Source: Paramacrobiotus metropolitanus (lineage: Eukaryota > Tardigrada > Eutardigrada > Parachela > Macrobiotidae). From it: DNA of 64,000 nucleotides. Below the pieces are notes generated by a model that did not search any database, was not told where the DNA came from, and was given only the letters and a program-made list of their open reading frames with translations. The number at the start of each line of letters is the position of its first letter. The first letter of the stretch is position 1. Positions 57,796 through 64,000 of this stretch are shown here, in pieces. The stretch lies in the NCBI RefSeq assembly GCF_019649055.1, contig NW_026570272.1:248001-312000 (forward strand). The letters run 5' to 3'. Both the position numbers and the translations under genes were made by a program.

Positions 57796-58319
57796 CCGTA
57801 CAATAATTAACGATGTAGTTTGCTCCGGTACGAGTATACAGTTGCGCTTGTCGATAATATTATTATAAATGTACAAATAATGTATACAATTTAATAGCGT
57901 ATTTTCGTATACATCGAAAGGTCACAGTAGTTAGCGATAAGAAAAACAGCATAATTATTATTATGTACAAGTGTAAAATTATCCAAAAGGTACGTGATAT
58001 CTATATGTACAACATTAATAATTAACGAGGTACACCGTAGATGCGTACATACATTAAACTACACATGTACATGTGTAAATTAAAAGTACCAAGTACGGAC
58101 GAATAATCCGACTGTGTAATTCGCCAAATCGAACCGCGCCGCGCCGCACGCAACGGCTGGACGCGTGCCAGTGTGGCGTGGCATTGTTCTCGCCGGGCCA
58201 GGAATGCATTGTATCATGCCGGTTGTTCCCAGAAAAGGAAAATTCGTCTGCTCGTCTTATTCGCGCGTGTTAATCTGCACCGTTACGACCTAGCTGTATA
58301 TAATTTTCGCTGATTTTTA
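57796..58319. other. Upstream region of the proline-rich gene
   Basis: AT-rich, then GC-richer from 58130. AAAGGTCA at 57917-57924. No clear TATA box; GTATATAATTTTC at about 58295 is a weak candidate about 20 bases before the ATG. Confidence 0.3.
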
Positions 58320-59332
58320 ATGAACACCAGCACCACCTTGTGGAGCACCGCGTTCGCTGACATGCGGAAAATGGACCCGAACCCGTCGACCATCATCCAG
58401 ATCTCCCCGCCCCCGCCCCCGGCCTACCCCCGCCCCGCCCTCAACGCCCCGCTCAACAGCAGCCCCTTTATTCCCAAACCCCCGCCCAACTACCCCGGCA
58501 CCGCCCCGCGGGCGGCCGCCACGCCGGGGACCATGCCGCAGCTGCGCCGCCTCCTGGAGACCCCCGTTGCCACGGTCGGCAGCGCTGGGAACTATTGTCC
58601 GCCGACGACCGAGCAGCAGCAGGCGTATATCCGCGGGTATATGGACGCGGTGCACAATATGCAGCATTTGTTGCTGGGGATGCAGGCCAACTTCGCCGCG
58701 TATGTGGGTACGGCGACGACCGCCTGGGGCGGCGGCGGGGGGCAGGGCGGGGTGCCGGCGACGCCGGTGGTCCCGGTCCTTGTCCCAGCGACACCCAACG
58801 GCAGCGGGATAAATCGCGGGCGCAAACGCAAGGGACCGTCGCCCGTGGAGGTACGTCAATAATTACAGTTGAATTTTCAAATATTTCACATTTATTTCTA
58901 AACCAAACCAGGTTCCGACAATTTTCAAACGGTTTAAAAGGAGCAATTCGGTTTTTTAAAATTATTATGATTTCTAATTATTTCATTAATTTTCAGGTGT
59001 AGAAATTGACCAAAATAAATTTCGATTTGATAAAATACCTTGAAAACTCTCGAAATAAGGATATACAATATGCTTTAATTTTTTAAAAATAATTTTTATA
59101 ATTTGAAAGTAATTTTGCTAATTATTTTTATATTAATTTTCGGAAAGTAAGATTAATTGAAAATTGATTGAAAAACGACGCAGAACTGTTTGTATGTTGA
59201 GCGCAGCTGCAGGAGCAGCGCCGGCGCGAGGAGCGGCGCAACATGGACGCCTTGCGGCGCTTGGAGGAGGGCCTGCGCGCGGCGGAGGGGGATGAGGATT
59301 CCGCGGAGGGGGAGATCAGCGTCGATGACTGA
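58320..59332 (+). CDS. Proline-rich protein of unknown function, 2 exons
   Basis: Exons 58320-58850 and 59207-59332 join in phase 0 to give 218 residues. The start is the ATG at 58320, after stops in frame. Residues about 25-75 are very Pro-rich (ISPPPPPAYPRP; FIPKPPPNYPG), suggesting SH3/WW-domain binding. Residues about 95-130 form a more ordered segment, with TEQQQAYIRGYMDAVHNMQH, likely a helix. A Gly/Pro/Val linker and a basic patch GRKRKGPSP (possible nuclear signal) follow. Exon 2 encodes a charged coiled-coil-like helix (LQEQRRREERRNMDALRRLE) and a very acidic tail. I do not recognise the family. Composition suggests a nuclear regulatory or adaptor protein. Confidence 0.7.
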
Positions 59333-60165
59333 CACGCACCCACCGGTTATCAAGATTTGTCCATAGTCGGCGCATTCGGAATGGTGGCGATGTGACCGCA
59401 AGTCGCTAGTTACTCTGTAGACGGTGTGTTACTTGTCTTAAATGTATCAATCGCGGAATTATTTTTGTATTAAATGTGGGATATTTTTTGTATTATTTTC
59501 TGATTTTTCTGGTATTTTTCTTGAAATGCACAACAGTGTCGTGCGGATGCGAAGTGTATTAGTGCCGCAGATTTTGGGATGTTGATTTATGGATTGTTTT
59601 AGCGAATTCTTTCTTTTCGCAGTATTTGTTGTACTTCGAGAATATCTAGATGAATTTCCGCAAAGAAAATGAATTTAAAAAAAACGAATTCTTTTTAACA
59701 ATGAGTGTTTACACTTTACAGTTTCGTACCAGTACAATGAATTAAAATAAATTTCAATAAAGTACAGCTAGTACTGAATAGTAAAAAATGAATTGTTTGC
59801 GAAAATAGATTTAAACTGGAGTAAGTTAAAATAAATTTCAGTAAGTGAACAAATTTCAAAAAGGATTTTTTGTAAAATCAATAAAATGCATTTTCTTAGG
59901 GTAAATAAAATGAATCGTAATTCTTGTTAATTCTTTAACCAACCGACGAAAACACAAAATTTAATTGCCCACGCCATGAAAAAAATCCGCAAAAAAATTC
60001 CGTACACAATAAAAACCACAAGCTAACCGTCAGTCCGTAAAATTTAAAAGAAAAGCCCCGATAAAAGACCATCACCATTAATTTACCGCAACAACGTAGC
60101 CGCACAGTGCACATAAGGAAAACTGGGCGCGTGTCCAATTTAACCTGTAGCAGTATGCTGCTGAT
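59333..60165. other. Convergent 3' region, AT-rich
   Basis: AATAAA at about 59755 could end the proline-rich gene transcript. No gene is recognised in the rest. Confidence 0.35.
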
Positions 60166-60486
60166 TTATTCCTCGCCGATGGTGACTTTAGCGTTGGGAT
60201 AGGCCTTCTTCAGCACCTCCGCCGTGACGCTGTGATCCGCCGGGCCGAAGCCCTCCGACTTGCCGAAGATCTTGATGTTGTTCCCGTCACGCTGGATCTT
60301 CCCGCCGCCCAGGCACTTGAGCGCGACGCCCTGTTTCTTGGCGTCTTTCTCCGCTGCTTCGAAAATCTTGTTGTGGTAGTCGGCGCTGGCCGTGCCGCGC
60401 ACCAACCGCTCCCCGTTGGGCCCCTCGATTAAAATATACTTGTACGTCCCGCTGTCGTCGATCTGCACGGGGGGAAGGCTGGACAT
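60166..60486 (-). CDS. Second phosphohistidine-phosphatase-like (janus/PHPT1) protein
   Basis: A single exon of 106 residues from the ATG at 60486. KYILIEGPNGERLVRG, the ADYHNKIF segment with the catalytic-type His38, ALKCLGGGKI and FGPADHSVTAEVLKKAYP place it in the PHPT1/janus family. It is only distantly similar to the copy at 15450-15818 and lacks the WSNDGY ending, stopping at VTIGEE. The histidine that carries phosphate during catalysis is kept, so activity is possible. The poly(A) signal AATAAA overlaps the stop codon (GAATAAATC on the coding strand). The gene is divergent from the methionyl-tRNA synthetase gene, start codons 592 bases apart. Confidence 0.88.
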   Translation of the reverse strand: MSSLPPVQIDDSGTYKYILIEGPNGERLVRGTASADYHNKIFEAAEKDAKKQGVALKCLGGGKIQRDGNNIKIFGKSEGFGPADHSVTAEVLKKAYPNAKVTIGEE

Positions 60487-61077
60487 GGTGCGCGAGATGG
60501 GAAATAATCGGGAAGAAACAGGCAGCCTGCAAAACAGCGTTTTTGCTACAGATATTCACATGCAAGCTTTTTGACACGGCTACACTTACGCTGTTGCTGG
60601 TCTGGTTGAGGTGAATAGTTGTGCGGTCCGTGGGGAAATAATTAAAGAAAAAATGCGGTTCATCAGCACAATTCGATCAACTAATTTTCCAGATGAAAAC
60701 GTGACACTGGAAACAGGAAACGCGTTTCCCACTTTGAATTTCGTGTTTGTTTGGGTTTTTTCTGATCCGTGACGTCCGGAGCGGTTCTGTGTAGCTGGCG
60801 ACCGCCCGCTGTGCTCTGCTGCCTGCATTGGAGCGTGGAGTGGCGAGGTAGCAGAAACAGTTCCGGCGCGAGTTTTTCATTATTTTTTAATTTTTCATTG
60901 GTTTTCTGATTTTTCTCGTTAATTCATATTCCAGATTGGCAAAATCTGGAAACCTGTGATCCTCTGGATTTTTTAATTTTATTCTACTTTTTGGTAATTT
61001 CTTTTTTTGTCCTGTTTTCTTGTGGTTTTAGTACATTATGAAGGTGTGAGAGCGACGCAGAGCGTAGTTGGCGCTGG

Positions 61078-64000
61078 ATGATGAATCTGTCGAGGTACTT
61101 CGTGACGACGCCGATTTTCTATGTTAACGCTGGTAAGCCATGTCGTGCGCGGAGCCTTCCCGTGTTTTTCCAGCAGCGAGCTAGTGACGGGGAATGTGTT
61201 TATCGTTGAATAGCGCCGCACATCGGGCACGTGTATTCGGCCGTGCTGGCCGACGCGCTGCATCGCTGGCACAAGCTGAAGCATCCCGCCGACGCCACGG
61301 TCTTCTCCACAGGTAAGAACTGTCGTACCACAGAGACCGCAATATTTTGCAATTTGCATCCTATTTTTTCCTTTGGAATATTGTATTTGTTTCGAGAAGG
61401 CGATAGAACGAGAGGAGAAGAGGCAAAACAGTCAAAGACGTTAAATTTCACAGCAAATCGGAAATGCAGTGGCAGCAGCTTGAGCACCGTAGCGTGGTGC
61501 GGTTGCCATGTTGACAGGGCAGTTTAACTACAGAAACTGGGCGGTTGCTATGTAGACAGGGCAACCAATTGCAAAATACTCGGTTTCTTCTGTAGATTTT
61601 CTCTGGCGAATTTTCTTCCTCCCATTTTAGGCACGGATGAGCACGGTCTAAAAATCCAGCAGGCCGCTGCCGCCTCCAACCAGTCTCCCGGCGATTTCTG
61701 CGCGGCCAACCGTGACAAATTCCAGCAGGCCTTCCGCGCCGCCAACATCGAGTACACGCATTTCGTCAGCACCAGCGCCACCGCCCACCGGGAGAGGGTG
61801 CAGCATGCCTGGCGCTGTTTGCAGGAGCGCGGGCTTCTTCGCAAGGGCGTCTACGCGGGATGGTACTGCACCAGTGACGAGACCTTCCTCACCGAGTCGC
61901 AGTTGCGACCGCACACGTTTTCTGATGGATCCAGCGGATTTGTTTCCATTGAGTCCGGCCACCGGGTGCACTGGATGGAGGAGGACAACTACCTCTTCCC
62001 GCTCGCTCAGTTCCAAGTAAAAACAGTCTTCGCTATTTGTTTCTGAATAAATTATTTAGGAAGAATTATTCTGGATTTTTTGTCATTTTTTTACGACTTT
62101 TGCTTTGTTTTTAATACAGTACTCCGCTTGCTTGTTTTCTGTGATTTATTCAACTTGATTTTCTGAGAATTTACCTGGACATTATTTCCTTGTTGTTCAG
62201 TTTATTTTCTATATTCTTCTAATTATTTTCTTATTAAATTGCTTTTTTAAATTTATTTTCGACCAGGTTTTTTTATTATTTTAGCTGGATAATAACTATT
62301 TTCTCTTATTTTCTCTTATTTTTTTTCTCATTATTTTCTCTTATCTTTTTTAAGAATTTATCTTTCAATTTTCTGGACACTTGTTTAAATATCCCCCGTG
62401 ATTTAATGGCTTTCATTAATTTATTCGGCCAGATTTTTTAGTATTCATCCGGACAATATTTTCTGTAAATTTCCGGTTTGCTTTTAAATAATTGCTTTTC
62501 TGGTAATTTATTCGAAAATAATTCCGAGTTCCGTATTTAACTGGATCTTATTTTCTGTGTATTTTTTTACATTTTTCCCATTTGTTTTGCAGGATGATCT
62601 GAAGAAGTGGATCGCGACGGGACCCATCACGCCGCCGCTGTTCAACGGCATCGTCGAGCAGTGGCTGCAGGAGCGGCAGTTGCCGGAATTGTCCGTGTCG
62701 CGGTCGTCGGCGCGATTAAAATGGGGCATCGATGTGCCGGATGATCCGCAGCAGAAGATCTACGTGTGGCTGGACGCGCTGCTCAATTATTTGACCGTAA
62801 TAGGTTATCCCGGTGATCAACAGCGGTGGCGGGCGTTCTGGCCGGCGGACGTACAGGTCATTGGCAAAGATATTCTCAAGTAATCACGCCCTGATTAAAT
62901 TCTGGAATATTAGTAATTATTTGCCGCATTTGTTATTTTTTATTGATTTATATTTTATTTATAACCTTTTCGGTTTTTTTTTGTGGATCATTATAATTTA
63001 TTTTCATGCTGTACTATTTTTATTTATTTCTTAGGTTTTATTACGGCATTTTTCTGCTTTTTATTTTAATTAATTTTATTGCCTTAATTTTTAATTTTTT
63101 TTTAATTTTTTTTCCGTATGAATTGCAGATTCCACGCGATATACTGGCCGGCATTCTTGCTGGCGCTGGGCCTGCAGCCGCCGCGGCGGATCCTGTGCCA
63201 CTCGCACTGGCTGGTGGACCACCAGAAGATGTCCAAGAGCCTCGGGAATGTTGTCGACCCAAACGACTGTCTGCGGCGCTTTACCGTCGACGGCTTCCGC
63301 TACTTTCTCCTCCGCGAAGGCGTCCCCCATTCCGATAACAGTAAGCCCGGCGAAATCATCCCAGCATTCGAAAATAAATTGAAAAATAAATTCACCGAAA
63401 GGTGGCGAAAACAAATAATAAATCCCTAAATAAATTCGTAGCGTGGCAGTCGAAATTAATTGATAAATTCGTCGAGACCTGACAGTTAAAAATAAATTCA
63501 TACATAAATTAACCAAAACTCGGCAGGCAAAAATCAATCCATAAAAAAAAATTTAAAAATTCAAAAAATAATTAATTAAATTAAAAAATTAATCGTGGCG
63601 TGGCAGTCCAGAATAAATTCAAAAATAAATTCAGTAATGCATCGCAGTGTTACGGATGTTTGTTTTCCATAGATTATTCGGAAGAGAAGGTGATCAGCTA
63701 CCTGAACACTGAGCTGGCCAACACCCTGGGCAACCTGTTAAACCGCTGCACCTCCACCTCCGTCAACCGGAAACAGACCTTCCCCGCGCCGCCGCCGGAC
63801 GCGGCCCTCACCGACGCCGACCGGACGCTCCTCACCGACATCCACGCGCTGCCCCAGACCGTCGCCGAGCACTTTGAGGCCTTCCACATCTACAAGGCCA
63901 TCGACGCCGTCATGCACACACTGCGGGAGGTCAACGCCTACGTCCAGGACACAGCGCCCTGGACATTAGCCAAGAGCGGTGTGGAGGGTGATCAGGACCG
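61078..64000 (+). CDS. MARS2: Methionyl-tRNA synthetase, mitochondrial type (MARS2), 6 exons seen, 3' end outside window
   Basis: Exons 61078-61132, 61214-61312, 61631-62016, 62593-62879, 63129-63340 and 63673 to the window edge join in consistent phases. The catalytic core begins at once: [17 protein letters not shown] carries the HIGH motif. Later come [59 protein letters not shown] and the KMSKS loop ([15 protein letters not shown]), then the anticodon-binding helical domain ([28 protein letters not shown]). The enzyme charges tRNA-Met. It follows the short mitochondrial/bacterial-type form without the connective-peptide zinc knots of larger enzymes. Only seven residues (MMNLSRY) precede the core, so no normal mitochondrial presequence is visible; an in-frame TGA at 61039-61041 blocks upstream extension in this exon. 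Confidence 0.95.

Noticed and set aside
1-64000. CRISPR arrays, operons, riboswitches or prokaryotic defence genes
   Set aside because: None seen. Tandem arrays here have no uniform repeat-spacer pattern, and nearly all genes contain spliceosomal introns.

Overview
This window is animal nuclear DNA. Genes are split by many spliceosomal introns. Exons are strikingly GC-rich, while introns and spacers are AT-rich. The best guess for the organism is a tardigrade. The gene at 1420-3555 has an N-terminal Tudor/Agenet-like region followed by an F-box, an architecture I associate with expanded families in tardigrade genomes, and the mix of compact conserved genes with fast-evolving F-box, kinase and BTB-kelch genes fits. 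This is inference from pattern memory, not a search. All exon models were built by matching donor/acceptor sites, reading phase and family similarity.

Layout. 1-8.5 kb: an intact F-box gene (+), a disrupted coding-like locus (-), and AT-rich spacer with short repeats and a 58-bp perfect palindrome. 8.5-9 kb: a small secreted Cys-rich protein (-). 9.6-14.6 kb: ESCRT-III subunit CHMP3/VPS24 (+), whose third intron carries a nearly intact LINE. 15.4-15.8 kb: phosphohistidine phosphatase (-). 16.6-19.4 kb: the R-SNARE YKT6 (+). 20.9-24.6 kb: uridine-cytidine kinase (-). 25.6-26.9 kb: the snoRNP assembly factor BCD1/ZNHIT6 (-). 28.7-35.5 kb: a 13-exon long-chain acyl-CoA synthetase (+). 36 kb: a decayed copy of the tail exon of a nearby kinase gene. 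37.2-39.7 kb: a two-exon serpin (+) with a non-canonical hinge. 40.4-43.7 kb: a six-exon protein kinase (-) with a DFD motif. 44-49.2 kb: 5'-truncated fragments of a second LINE family around a BTB-BACK-kelch gene (-). 50-51.7 kb: an SLC25 mitochondrial carrier (+). 53-57.1 kb: an SLC16-type transporter (+). 58.3-59.3 kb: a proline-rich orphan (+). 60.2-60.5 kb: a second phosphohistidine-phosphatase-like protein (-). 61.1 kb to the edge: mitochondrial-type methionyl-tRNA synthetase (+), cut by the window end.

There is no operon or obvious single pathway. The neighbours are unrelated housekeeping genes (membrane remodelling and fusion, nucleotide salvage, fatty-acid activation, snoRNP assembly, tRNA charging) interspersed with lineage-specific families and retroelement debris. 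I did not find a clear new multi-gene system. The most unusual signals are: roughly tenfold over-representation of the octamer TGACCTTT/AAAGGTCA (a nuclear-receptor half-site); a duplicated splice junction forming a possible frame-preserving 9-nt microexon in the SLC25 gene; a YKT6 protein ending in a CaaX box with Trp at the last position; a serpin with prolines in the hinge; and a cluster of near-perfect palindromes in the serpin intron.
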